From assembly GCF_003287875.1 (NCBI RefSeq), contig NZ_QMKK01000044.1, forward strand, positions 62,001-126,000: 64,000 nucleotides of DNA, written 5' to 3'. The notes under the pieces were generated by a model that searched no databases, was not told the DNA's origin, and worked only from the letters and a program-made list of their open reading frames with translations. Source of the stretch: Martinezella tropici (GTDB taxonomy: Bacteria > Pseudomonadota > Alphaproteobacteria > Rhizobiales > Rhizobiaceae). Positions 50,843-59,433 of the stretch are shown piece after piece; positions within the stretch are counted from its first letter, which is position 1; each line of letters starts with the position of its first letter. Made by a program: the position numbers and the translations under genes.

Positions 50843-52240
50843 ATGCTGAGCAATATCGCCGCTTTCCTCTATCTCGTTTCCGGTGTCCTGTTCATCCTGG
50901 CGCTGCGCGGGCTCTCCCATCCGGCCACCAGCCGGCGCGGCAATCTCTACGGCATGATCGGCATGGGCATTGCCATCGCAACCACGCTGGTGCTGGCGAC
51001 GCCGTCCTTCGGCGGCCTGGTGCTGATCATTCTCGGCCTTGCCATCGGCGGCGGGGCGGGCGCCTATATCGCCCGCGTCATTCCGATGACGTCGATGCCG
51101 CAGCTCGTTGCAGGTTTCCATTCGCTGGTCGGTCTGGCAGCCGTCCTCGTGGCCGCTTCGGCGCTCTATACGCCATCTTCCTTCGGTATCGGCGAGATCG
51201 GCCGCATCCACACGGAAGCGCGCATCGAAATGGCGATCGGTGTCGCGATCGGCGCGCTGACTTTCACCGGCTCGATCATCGCCTTCCTGAAGCTTGACGG
51301 GCGCATGTCCGGCAAGCCGATCCTGCTGCCGAACCGGCATGTCATCAATGCTGCCCTGCTTGTGCTGATCGTGTTCTTCATTATCAGCCTTGCGGCAAGC
51401 GAGAGCCATTTCGCTTTCTGGGCCGTTGTGCTGTTGTCGCTGGCGCTCGGCGTGCTGCTGATCGTGCCGATCGGCGGCGCCGACATGCCCGTCGTCGTGT
51501 CGATGCTGAATTCCTATTCCGGCTGGGCAGCCGCCGGTATCGGCTTCACGCTCGGCAATCTGGCGCTTATCATCACCGGCGCGCTTGTCGGATCTTCGGG
51601 TGCGATCCTGTCCTACATCATGTGCAAGGGCATGAACCGCTCCTTCATCTCCGTCATTCTCGGCGGTTTCGGTGGCGAAACGGCATCGGGCGGTGCCGAT
51701 AATTCCGACAAGACCGTCAAGCTTGGTTCGGCGGAAGATGCCGCCTATCTGATGGCGAACGCCTCCAAGGTCATCATCGTTCCGGGTTACGGCATGGCTG
51801 TGGCGCAGGCCCAGCACGCGCTGCGTGAGATGGCGGACAGGCTGAAGGCCCATGGCGTCGAGGTGAAATATGCCATCCATCCCGTCGCCGGCCGCATGCC
51901 CGGTCATATGAACGTGCTGCTGGCGGAAGCCAATGTGCCCTATGACGAGGTCTTCGAACTCGAGGACATCAATTCGGAATTTGCCCAGGCCGATGTCGCC
52001 TATGTCATCGGCGCGAACGACGTCACCAATCCGGCAGCGCGCGACGACAAGACCTCGTCGATCTACGGCATGCCGATCCTCGATGTCGACAAGGCCAAGA
52101 CCTGCCTCTTCGTCAAGCGTTCGCTCGGCTCCGGCTATGCAGGCATCGACAACACGCTGTTCTACAAGGACGGCACGATGATGCTCTTGGGCGACGCCAA
52201 GAAGGTCACGGAGGAGATCGTCAAGGCGATGAACGAGTAG
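50843..52240 (+). CDS. pntB: NAD(P) transhydrogenase subunit beta (PntB)
   Basis: A 465-residue subunit with membrane domain II followed by the NADP-binding domain III. The membrane half has GRHVINAALLV-type helices and the ADMPVVVSMLNSYSGWAAAGIGF segment. Domain III has VIIVPGYGMAVAQAQHALREM, and YAIHPVAGRMPGHMNVLLAEANVPYD and GANDVTNPAAR motifs. The ATG at 50843 follows the pntAB stop by seven bases. The following gene is convergent with a gap of 48 bases. Confidence 0.96.
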   Translation: MLSNIAAFLYLVSGVLFILALRGLSHPATSRRGNLYGMIGMGIAIATTLVLATPSFGGLVLIILGLAIGGGAGAYIARVIPMTSMPQLVAGFHSLVGLAAVLVAASALYTPSSFGIGEIGRIHTEARIEMAIGVAIGALTFTGSIIAFLKLDGRMSGKPILLPNRHVINAALLVLIVFFIISLAASESHFAFWAVVLLSLALGVLLIVPIGGADMPVVVSMLNSYSGWAAAGIGFTLGNLALIITGALVGSSGAILSYIMCKGMNRSFISVILGGFGGETASGGADNSDKTVKLGSAEDAAYLMANASKVIIVPGYGMAVAQAQHALREMADRLKAHGVEVKYAIHPVAGRMPGHMNVLLAEANVPYDEVFELEDINSEFAQADVAYVIGANDVTNPAARDDKTSSIYGMPILDVDKAKTCLFVKRSLGSGYAGIDNTLFYKDGTMMLLGDAKKVTEEIVKAMNE

Positions 52241-52288
52241 GCTTTGGAAAACGGCATACGGGAAAGACTGATGATCGCGGGAGGTGCT

Positions 52289-53944
52289 TCAGCTCCGCTC
52301 GCGTTCCATCGTGCTGCGCAGGGCGGTCAATCTCCAGACGAGGCCGGTTGGGCGAAAATCGATCTCGACGCTGCCGCTGAAGGATGCAGCGGCGTGCGTT
52401 TTCGTCACCGTGGTGCCGAAGCCGGTGTCCTTTGGCGGCTTGACCGGAGGGCCATCCCTTTCCGTCCACACGAAGCGGATCATCGGCCCGTTTTCGCCGG
52501 CCTCCGTCGTCCATTCGATGGTGATCTTGCCTTCGGGAGCCGAAAGCGCCCCGTATTTCACTGAATTGGTCGCGAGCTCATGCAGGACGAGGCCGAGATT
52601 CTGCACGGCCTCGGGCTTCAGCAGGAAATCGTTGCCGAGAACATCGAGCTGCTGCGGCCCCTGCAGGAAGGTCGCAAGATGAATGTCGATCACGCGGCGC
52701 AGCGAAACGCCGGACCATTGTTCGCTGGTCAGGACCTCGATCGAACGCGCCAATCCTTCCAGCCGGTCGGCGACGGCGCGCTGGAAGCTGTCGACGCTGT
52801 CCGTCTGCCGTGCGAGCTGCCTTGTCATCGCCTGAGCGAGCGCCAGCAGATTCTTGGTACGGTGGACGAGTTCGTGCATGACGAAATGCAGCCGGTCTTC
52901 CGTGACGCTGCGATCGAAGGATGCGTTGGAAAGCGCTATGGCCACCTGGTTCGCCTCGATGACACTGGTGTCGATCGGCGATACGATCTCGCCACGGCCC
53001 ATGCGGTCGGCCATGTCGGCAATGCTCTGAATGGTGATGCGCACCTGCCGCGCCAGGGCATAGACAGCAATCAAGGCGATCAACAGCAGCGTGACGCCGC
53101 CGTAGATCAGAAAGCGCCAGGTGCTCATCAGCGACGCCTGCGCCGATGCGATCGGTCCCCAGACGACCGCCTTCCAGGACCAGCCGGAAATTTGCGCATA
53201 GCCGAGCACTGCGTTCGGCAGGACCTTCTCATCCTGATAAACACCGCTGGATGCGATCAGCTTCGGCAGGATGTTCTTATTGAATGCGTCGCCCGGGGCG
53301 AGGGTCGTCGGGCCACCGGCGGCAACGACATGTCCGGATTTGTCCAGAACGGCGGCAGACCAGCCGGGTGGCAGGGCTTCCGTGGTCACGAGCTTGGCGA
53401 GTTCGTCCGCATCCTGGGTTACCGCGAGGGCAGCTCCGGCCGGGGAGTGCTCGAGAGGCAGGGTGACGTTGTAGACCCAGCGGCGGGCGTTCGTGCCGAT
53501 GAAGACATCGGACGCCTCGATTCGTCCGGATTTCAGTGCCGATTGCAGCGCGGCTATATTGCCGGTCTTGCCGAGCGGCTTGCCGAGTGGCCAGCGCGTA
53601 TTCAACCTCAGCTGGCCATCCTTTTCCATGAGCAGGACGAAGAGGGAATCTGTGCGCAGGACCGTTTCCGTGCGGGCAAAGAAAGTGGCGATATCGTTGC
53701 GCTCGAGTTCAGGCGAAGAGGACAGCAGCCGCAACGTCGTCGCCATGTCCTGCAGCTGGCGGTCGATGACTCGCGCCAAAGCCTGAGCGTCCTGAACCGT
53801 ATCGCCTTTCAGCGCATCGCGTTCATTGTTTTCCAGCTGGACGAGAAGGAGAGCGACGAAGGCCAGAATAGGCAAGGCAATCGCCAAGGCTATGGCGATC
53901 AGATAGGCTCCAATCGACGCTTTCGGGAAATGCGATTTCCTCAT
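52289..53944 (-). CDS. HWE-type sensor histidine kinase, membrane-bound
   Basis: A 551-residue kinase. A first membrane helix (about residues 12-36) and a second (about 275-295) enclose an extracytoplasmic sensor domain. A HAMP-like stretch and then the phosphoacceptor helix follow: H361 in FVMHELVHRTKNLLALAQAM. The N-box is LVLHELATNSVKYGALS, and WTERDGPPVKPP is the HWE-group ATP-lid mark. ATG 53944 is taken as start; upstream in-frame codons are possible. No response regulator is adjacent, so it is an orphan kinase, perhaps acting in the general-stress phosphorelay. Its signal is unknown. Confidence 0.88.
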   Translation of the reverse strand: MRKSHFPKASIGAYLIAIALAIALPILAFVALLLVQLENNERDALKGDTVQDAQALARVIDRQLQDMATTLRLLSSSPELERNDIATFFARTETVLRTDSLFVLLMEKDGQLRLNTRWPLGKPLGKTGNIAALQSALKSGRIEASDVFIGTNARRWVYNVTLPLEHSPAGAALAVTQDADELAKLVTTEALPPGWSAAVLDKSGHVVAAGGPTTLAPGDAFNKNILPKLIASSGVYQDEKVLPNAVLGYAQISGWSWKAVVWGPIASAQASLMSTWRFLIYGGVTLLLIALIAVYALARQVRITIQSIADMADRMGRGEIVSPIDTSVIEANQVAIALSNASFDRSVTEDRLHFVMHELVHRTKNLLALAQAMTRQLARQTDSVDSFQRAVADRLEGLARSIEVLTSEQWSGVSLRRVIDIHLATFLQGPQQLDVLGNDFLLKPEAVQNLGLVLHELATNSVKYGALSAPEGKITIEWTTEAGENGPMIRFVWTERDGPPVKPPKDTGFGTTVTKTHAAASFSGSVEIDFRPTGLVWRLTALRSTMERERS

Positions 53945-54198
53945 GAGGCGATCAACCGATCGTGCCTCCACGACGGTCCAAAGCGCCGGCAAACGCGAAA
54001 AGAATGGTTTTGGTCATCATGCCCAGCGCCCCCATGCCCTGTCCCGAGCTACATGCTCTCGAAGCGTCCATGTTAGGGCTCGGTAAATTGCCTTGCAACA
54101 TATGAAAAGTCATTGCTTCGAAATCATAAACGATCTCGGGTATTTACGACTGCGGCAATGCATCCCCTGAGTTGCGGTGCCCCTGCCTTTTACGAGGG

Positions 54199-55269
54199 TC
54201 AGGCAAAGCGCGAGAGGCGGAAAGAGGCAAGCTGATCGTCGTTCTTGCCGTCGACGATTGCCTCGGCCGCAAGCAGGCCGACCAGCGGCGCCAGCGTGAC
54301 ACCCGAATGCAGCACAGCGACATAGAGGCCGGGCGCGTCATCGACGCCTCCCAGAATGGGTAGGCCATCCTTTGGGGTCGGGCGATGACCGACGGTGTGG
54401 AAATCGAGCTGCAGCGCCTCTCCGCCCTTCAAGGTTGCCTTGGCCTTGGCGAAGAGCTCGCGGGCGGCCGCCTGTGGATCATCGCCGGGATCGGTGCCGC
54501 CGAAGTCGCCGCCGGCAATGATCCGCCCTTCAGCCGTCTGGCGCAAATGCAGTTCCGGCGCCATCACCAGGCCATTCAGCAGCTTTTGTGCGGGCTGGGA
54601 ATGAACGATAAGCCCTGGCGGCGTTTCCAGCGGCACTTGGATATCGACAGATGCCGCAAGCGGTGCGGTGCCCGCACCGGCGGCAAGAACGACATGGTCG
54701 GCGCGCATCTCGCCTTCGCTCGTCTCAATACCGGTGATTCGCCCGCCTTGCATCAGCAGACGTTCGACTTCGACGCCGGACAAAAAGATCGCGCCGCGGC
54801 GTGTGGCATCTTGCAAGAGCTGCTCTGCCGCGGCAACGGGTTCGACGGCGCCCTCTTCGGCGACATGCAGCGCATAGTCCGGCGGATTGGCGAGATTGGG
54901 TTCGATCATCGCGCTGGTAGCTCGATCGACCGGCTGTATGCCGTAGCCCCAACCGTGATGCCGGGCTGCATAGGCGTCCAGCTCCGCCTCCGGGAGATCC
55001 CAGCACAGGCCGCCGCACCAGGATAGCGGCAGGCCGGGAAGCTCGGCGGCAAGCCTCGACCATTCGCGCATCGAGCGGTGGCGGAAATGGAAGTAGAATT
55101 CCGGATTGCCCCAGCTCGCATTGATCCAGGCGAAGGAATTCGGTGTCGCCACGCCGCCGGCCCGCTCCGCGATCACCGTGACGGACGCACCCTTGCGGCT
55201 CAGATGCCAGGCGATGGACGCGCCGATGATGCCGGCGCCGATAACGATGATCTTCTGGGGGGAGGGCAT
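54199..55269 (-). CDS. DadA-like FAD-dependent amino acid oxidase/dehydrogenase
   Basis: A 356-residue flavoprotein of the D-amino acid dehydrogenase/glycine oxidase family. The FAD loop is IIVIGAGIIGASIAWHLSRKGASVTVIAE at the N-terminus. HTVGHRPTPKDGLPILG and the LYVAVLHSGVTLAPLVGLLAAEAI end are typical of this fold. ATG 55269 is chosen because the upstream in-frame residues are Pro/Arg-rich and unlike the family. It is single, between the kinase and TPR genes. Substrate specificity cannot be fixed; D-amino acids or N-methyl amino acids are possible. Confidence 0.9.
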   Translation of the reverse strand: MPSPQKIIVIGAGIIGASIAWHLSRKGASVTVIAERAGGVATPNSFAWINASWGNPEFYFHFRHRSMREWSRLAAELPGLPLSWCGGLCWDLPEAELDAYAARHHGWGYGIQPVDRATSAMIEPNLANPPDYALHVAEEGAVEPVAAAEQLLQDATRRGAIFLSGVEVERLLMQGGRITGIETSEGEMRADHVVLAAGAGTAPLAASVDIQVPLETPPGLIVHSQPAQKLLNGLVMAPELHLRQTAEGRIIAGGDFGGTDPGDDPQAAARELFAKAKATLKGGEALQLDFHTVGHRPTPKDGLPILGGVDDAPGLYVAVLHSGVTLAPLVGLLAAEAIVDGKNDDQLASFRLSRFA

Positions 55270-55387
55270 GTCTCTGTCTCGTTCGGATGGGAATGGACCG
55301 AGACTAGGCGTTCGCCGAGGCAAAGAAAAGCCGCCGGGCAAAGGATCGCCGGCGGCTTGGATGTCCTATCGCGATGCAACCTTCGTA

Positions 55388-56263
55388 TCAGGCGCCGGCG
55401 CCGACACGCGCCAGGCCGTCCCTGGCCGGCTGGTAGTTCGGATCGAGATTGACCGCGTGCTGATAGGAGCGGCGCGCTTTCGCCTTGTCGCCCCGGCGCT
55501 CATAGACGAAGGCCTGGTTTGCCCAGGATTCGGCAACCTTGTTGTTGAGCTCGATGGCGTGGTTGAAATCGGCGAAGGCGTTGTCGTCGTCGTTCTGCGC
55601 GAGATAGGAGATGCCGCGACTGTTGTATGGCTCCGGCGAGTTCGGAGACAATGAGATCGCCTTCGAGAAATCGTCGATCGCCTTGTCCTGCTGATTGCGC
55701 TTCTGAAAGATCACGCCGCGGCCGTTATAGGCGCGACCGTCGGTGGTGCCGAGGCTGATTGCCTTCGAATAGTCATTGAAGGCGTCGTTATCGCGGCCGG
55801 CCTGGCGGTAGAGGTTACCACGGCCGATATAGGCGACGTCGTAGTTCGAATTGATCTGCAGCGCTGCGTTATAGTCCGCGATGGCTTCCGGCAGCTTGCC
55901 CATGTTGCGATAGATGAGCGCGCGGTTGGCGTAGGCCTGATAGAACTTCGGATTGAGCTGGATCGCCTGATTGAAGTCGCCGAGGGCGCGGTTGAAATCG
56001 CCGCCGCGGCCATAGGCCGTGCCCCGAACGTTATAGCCCTCAGGATCCTGCGGGTTGGCATTGATGACCGACGTCAGCGACGCGATATTTTCCGAGGAGC
56101 CTTGCGCCTTGTCGATCTGAATCACGTTATCGGTGGAGGCGGTTTGGCAGCCGGAAAGGCTGATTGCGGCAAGTATCGCCAAAGCAGGCAGCACCGCGGC
56201 GCGCTTCGAAACGGGTAAGGAGAGGTTCGAAGTGCGGAACTTTACGGAAGTCGTCATTGCCAT
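55388..56263 (-). CDS. TPR-repeat lipoprotein
   Basis: A 291-residue protein beginning with a lipoprotein signal peptide (KRAAVLPALAILAAISLSGC; the lipobox is LSGC). Six or so tetratricopeptide repeats follow, such as GTAYGRGGDFNRALGDFNQA, ANRALIYRNMGKLPEAIADY and GRGNLYRQAGRDNDAFNDYSKAI. It is likely anchored in the inner or outer membrane and mediates protein contacts. Which ATG starts it is uncertain among 56290, 56263 and 56257. It stands alone before the rpsU terminator. Confidence 0.9.
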   Translation of the reverse strand: MAMTTSVKFRTSNLSLPVSKRAAVLPALAILAAISLSGCQTASTDNVIQIDKAQGSSENIASLTSVINANPQDPEGYNVRGTAYGRGGDFNRALGDFNQAIQLNPKFYQAYANRALIYRNMGKLPEAIADYNAALQINSNYDVAYIGRGNLYRQAGRDNDAFNDYSKAISLGTTDGRAYNGRGVIFQKRNQQDKAIDDFSKAISLSPNSPEPYNSRGISYLAQNDDDNAFADFNHAIELNNKVAESWANQAFVYERRGDKAKARRSYQHAVNLDPNYQPARDGLARVGAGA

Positions 56264-56334
56264 TATCGGGTCGCTTTCCCCATGCGTCATATCAGGCTGT
56301 TCTGATTTAATCCGATTTGCCCAGAGAATAAATC

Positions 56335-56366
56335 AAAAAGGCGGCGGCGAACGACTCGCCCCCGCC
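56335..56366 (-). terminator. Rho-independent terminator of rpsU (minus strand)
   Basis: On the minus strand GGCGGGGGCGA pairs with TCGCCGCCGCC with one mismatch around a five-base loop, followed by TTTTT. It lies 34 bases after the rpsU stop. Confidence 0.85.
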
Positions 56367-56399
56367 ACACATGCATCTGAAAACGTCGAAAAACGGCGA

Positions 56400-56612
56400 T
56401 TACTTGGCAACCAGGCCTTCGCGCTGAGCGCGCTTGCGAGCAAGCTTGCGAACGCGACGAACAGCTTCAGCCTTCTCGCGAGCACGCTTCTGCGACGGCT
56501 TTTCATAGTAGTCGCGCATCTTCATTTCGCGGAAAATACCTTCGCGCTGCATCTTCTTCTTGAGAGCGCGGAGAGCCTGGTCGACATTGTTATCGCGGAC
56601 AAGTACCTGCAC
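56400..56612 (-). CDS. rpsU: 30S ribosomal protein S21
   Basis: A 70-residue basic ribosomal protein. The start is best at GTG 56612 (product begins MQVLVRDNNVDQALRALKKK, the family N-terminus), with AAAGGA about 11 bases upstream; a GTG at 56621 is also in frame. The middle REGIFREMKMRDYYEKPSQKRAREKAEAVRR and basic end are typical of S21 in rhizobia. It takes part in translation initiation on the small subunit. It is monocistronic, with its own terminator. Confidence 0.95.
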   Translation of the reverse strand: MQVLVRDNNVDQALRALKKKMQREGIFREMKMRDYYEKPSQKRAREKAEAVRRVRKLARKRAQREGLVAK

Positions 56613-56938
56613 GAGAATCACGTTCCTTTGGTTTGGTTGATGCCAGCGGCGACTGCAGCGCCAGGAGGCAAAAATATAACGTTCGCGCAGCCGCAGCCTT
56701 GCGATTGGTAGGCGAGATAGCAGATCGGTTTGTCAAAGTCTAGCCAGATCGTGAGTTTGCAGAGGAAAAAGCGGTTTGTCGAGTACCGAATTCAGCCAGA
56801 AATGCCTGTGGCACTTCGCGGAAGCTGTTGAATAAGCGATCGGCGATCCCCCGGTCTTTGCGACATTGACATGCTTGTGTGAGTATCTCGGATCACGCTC
56901 CATTTAGGCCATCGCCGGATGTCAGAGAGAATCGCCTT
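56613..56938. promoter_or_regulatory. 326-base region between rpsU and a small secreted protein gene
   Basis: The gap between two divergent genes contains the rpsU promoter side (its Shine-Dalgarno AAAGGA is at the left) and the upstream side of the small secreted protein gene. No further gene, repeat or clear operator was recognised. Confidence 0.3.
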
Positions 56939-57217
56939 ATGAAATCGCGTCGCTTTGTTGCCGTTGGAAGATTGCTTGCAGCGCCAGCGCTTGTCCTCGT
57001 CGTTCTCGCTGCGGCGCTTGCGCCTGCCGCGGCCGGCGAGGTGCGGCTCGGCAAGAATGTCCGCGTCGGCGGCCACGACTTTTCCAATCAGACCTTCGAC
57101 AGTAAGCACCGTGCGAGGATCTATCTTTACAATGGGAAGCCGCAGAGGGAGGGATGCGCCTGGCGTAAGGACGGTCGTGGCGGGCGGGTGAAGGTCTGCC
57201 ATCTGCAGCGCAAATAA
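56939..57217 (+). CDS. Small secreted protein of unknown function
   Basis: A 92-residue protein. The signal peptide (MKSRRFVAVGRLLAAPALVLVVLAAALAPAAAG region, cleavage near AAA) is followed by a mature 60-residue basic part with a conserved-looking HDFSNQTFDSKHRARIYLYNGKPQREGCAW run and two Cys that could pair. AGAGAGA precedes ATG 56939. I do not recognise the family. The gene lies upstream of soxB but 162 bases away. Confidence 0.65.
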   Translation: MKSRRFVAVGRLLAAPALVLVVLAAALAPAAAGEVRLGKNVRVGGHDFSNQTFDSKHRARIYLYNGKPQREGCAWRKDGRGGRVKVCHLQRK

Positions 57218-57379
57218 AGTTGCTAAGAGGTCTTAAGCGCGGCAGCCGGGAACGCGGCAATTTTAACCGTGTCGAAAGACGGTCCCTAATGCGTCGCAAA
57301 AGAGCCGTTGTGTCGGTTTTCGATTTGCGATTTGTATGACCCACAAGAAGGGCGTCTTGCCTGAAGGAGTTGAGGGCGA

Positions 57380-58633
57380 ATGCGTAAATACTCGGTTTTT
57401 GCCGTGGCACGGGAAGCGATGCGGGCTCACAAGGGTTGGGAGGCTCAGTGGACCTCGCCGGAGCCGCGCAAGGAGTATGACGTCATCATCGTCGGCGCCG
57501 GCGGTCATGGCCTTGGTGCCGCCTACTATCTCGCCAAGGAGCACGGCATCACCAATGTCGCGGTCATCGAGAAGGGCTGGCTCGGCGGCGGCAATACCGG
57601 CCGCAACACGACCATCATCCGCTCGAACTATCTCTATGAAGAGAGCATGCACATCTACGAGCATTCGATGAAGCTCTGGGAGGGGCTGTCTCAGGATCTC
57701 AATTATAATGTCATGTATTCGCCGCGCGGCGTGATGATGCTGTCGCACAATGTGCACGACCAGCAGTCCTTCAAGCGCCATATCCACGCCAACCGTCTCT
57801 ATGGCATCGACAATGAATGGCTGACGCCGGAACAGGCCAAGGCTTACTGTCCGCCACTCGATATTTCGAAGACGGCGCGCTATCCGATCAACGGCGCCGC
57901 CCTGCAGCGCCGTGGCGGCACGGCGCGTCACGATGCCGTTGCCTGGGGCTTTGCCCGCGCCGCTTCCGATCGCGGCGTGCACATCATCCAGAATTGCGAA
58001 GTCACCGGCATTCGCCGTGGGCCGGATGGCCGCGTGACGGGCGTCGAAACGAGCAAGGGCTTTATCGGCGCCAAGAAGGTCGGCGTTTCGGCCGCCGGCC
58101 ACACCACGGTCGTCATGCAGATGGCCGGGGTGCGGGTGCCGCTGCAATCGAGCCCGCTGCAGGCGCTGGTCTCCGAGCCGCTGAAGCCGATCTTCCCCTG
58201 CGTCGTCATGTCGAACACGGTGCATGCCTATATCTCGCAGTCCGACAAGGGCGAACTCGTCATCGGCGCCGGCACGGACCAGTACAACTCCTATAGCCAG
58301 ACCGGCGGTTTGCAGATCATCACCCATACGCTGGATGCGATCTGCGAGCTGTTCCCGATGTTCCGCCGCGTGAAGATGATGCGCTCCTGGGGCGGCATCG
58401 TCGACAATACGCCCGACCGTTCGGCGATCCAGTCGAAGACGCCGGTGCCCGGTCTCTACGTCAATTGCGGCTGGGGCACGGGCGGCTTCAAGGCGACGCC
58501 GGGTTCGGCCAATCTCTTTGCCCATCTGATTGCCCGCGACGAGCCGCATAAGTTCAATGCCGGCCTGACGCTGGATCGCTTCCGCACCGGCCGCCTGATC
58601 GATGAGGCGGCCGCCGCCGCCGTAGCGCACTGA
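57380..58633 (+). CDS. soxB: Sarcosine oxidase subunit beta
   Basis: A 417-residue catalytic flavoprotein subunit of heterotetrameric sarcosine oxidase, which demethylates sarcosine to glycine with O2 and tetrahydrofolate. FAD fold is DVIIVGAGGHGLGAAYYLAKEHG. The GWLGGGNTGRNTTIIRSNYL and CGWGTGGFKATPGSA segments are typical of the DAO-type fold. AAGGAG precedes the ATG. It is the first gene of the sox operon, and its stop overlaps the next start (TGATG). Confidence 0.96.
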   Translation: MRKYSVFAVAREAMRAHKGWEAQWTSPEPRKEYDVIIVGAGGHGLGAAYYLAKEHGITNVAVIEKGWLGGGNTGRNTTIIRSNYLYEESMHIYEHSMKLWEGLSQDLNYNVMYSPRGVMMLSHNVHDQQSFKRHIHANRLYGIDNEWLTPEQAKAYCPPLDISKTARYPINGAALQRRGGTARHDAVAWGFARAASDRGVHIIQNCEVTGIRRGPDGRVTGVETSKGFIGAKKVGVSAAGHTTVVMQMAGVRVPLQSSPLQALVSEPLKPIFPCVVMSNTVHAYISQSDKGELVIGAGTDQYNSYSQTGGLQIITHTLDAICELFPMFRRVKMMRSWGGIVDNTPDRSAIQSKTPVPGLYVNCGWGTGGFKATPGSANLFAHLIARDEPHKFNAGLTLDRFRTGRLIDEAAAAAVAH

Positions 58634-59052
58634 TGCCGGCGGCGGTCGGGATCGTTCTTGCGGCGGGGCTTTCCTTGCCGGCCGGAACGATCGCGGCCGA
58701 AGTCAGCAATCTTATTCCGGGGGCCGGGGATTTTCGCATGCAGGTGATTCACAAGGCGAAGGATGAGGCCGAATGGCCCTTCGTGGCCGAAAGCGGCGTG
58801 CTTGCCTGCGCCAGGGTGCTGAACAAGCCGGCCGTTTACTTCGTGCCGGAGCAGAAACCCGAGGCAAAGCGCGCTTTCGCGCTCGATACGGATCTGCTTG
58901 GCATGAGCCTGGTCAATCTGGGGATGACCGACGTGCTGAAACCCTATGGATCGCTGGAAGCGCTGCTGAAGCGCATAACACCTTTCGTCATCATGGGACG
59001 GCGGCTTTGCGCCCAGCCTCCCGGCACAAGCCTTACGGGCTCCGAGCTTTAA
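58633..59052 (+). CDS. Exported small protein in the sox operon, weakly DUF2511/YebY-like
   Basis: A 139-residue reading frame between soxB and soxD, overlapping the soxB stop by one base and ending 15 bases before soxD. The N-terminus is hydrophobic (VGIVLAAGLSLPAG), like a signal peptide. The middle EWPFVAESGVLACARVLNKP and a FALDTD stretch resemble the YebY/DUF2511 pattern by eye, not firmly. It has high-GC coding character and tight operon spacing. Canonical sox operons lack this gene. Possible role: periplasmic or metal-linked accessory, unproven. Confidence 0.65.
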   Translation: MPAAVGIVLAAGLSLPAGTIAAEVSNLIPGAGDFRMQVIHKAKDEAEWPFVAESGVLACARVLNKPAVYFVPEQKPEAKRAFALDTDLLGMSLVNLGMTDVLKPYGSLEALLKRITPFVIMGRRLCAQPPGTSLTGSEL

Positions 59053-59067
59053 CACAGGTAGAAAACG

Positions 59068-59433
59068 ATGCTGCTGATTTACTGCCCCTATTGCGAGGAA
59101 GAGCGTTCGGAACTCGAATTCCGCAACGCCGGCGATGCGCATATCGTGCGGCCGGCCAATATTGCCGGAATCTCGGATGAGGAGTTCGAGGAATATTTCT
59201 TCCTGCGCGACAATCCGAAGGGCCTGATCTTCGAGCGCTGGCGGCATATCCATGGCTGCGGCCGCTTCTTCAATGCCGCGCGTGACACGGTAAGCGATCA
59301 TTTCTATCGCACGTATAAGGCCGGCGAGCCGAAGCCGGATGCCGCGACGCTGCTGCCAGGCGCGTCCGAGCCGGTTGCGCAGCATAAGAACGAACAAGAA
59401 CAGACGGCACAAGCAGAGGGATTTGTTGAATGA
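59068..59433 (+). CDS. soxD: Sarcosine oxidase subunit delta
   Basis: A 121-residue subunit holding a zinc ion. The CPYCEEERSELEFRNAGDAHI start and the GCGRFFNAARDT region carry the Cys/His ligands typical of SoxD. It has a hydrophilic Gln/Glu-rich C-terminus. Its last four bases overlap soxA (ATGA). The order soxB-D-A-G is the usual one; only the gene before it is extra. Confidence 0.94.
   Translation: MLLIYCPYCEEERSELEFRNAGDAHIVRPANIAGISDEEFEEYFFLRDNPKGLIFERWRHIHGCGRFFNAARDTVSDHFYRTYKAGEPKPDAATLLPGASEPVAQHKNEQEQTAQAEGFVE

Noticed and set aside
57294..57330. TCGCAAA and TTTGCGA inverted arms 23 bases apart before soxB
   Set aside because: The arms are short and widely spaced; no regulator family could be matched.
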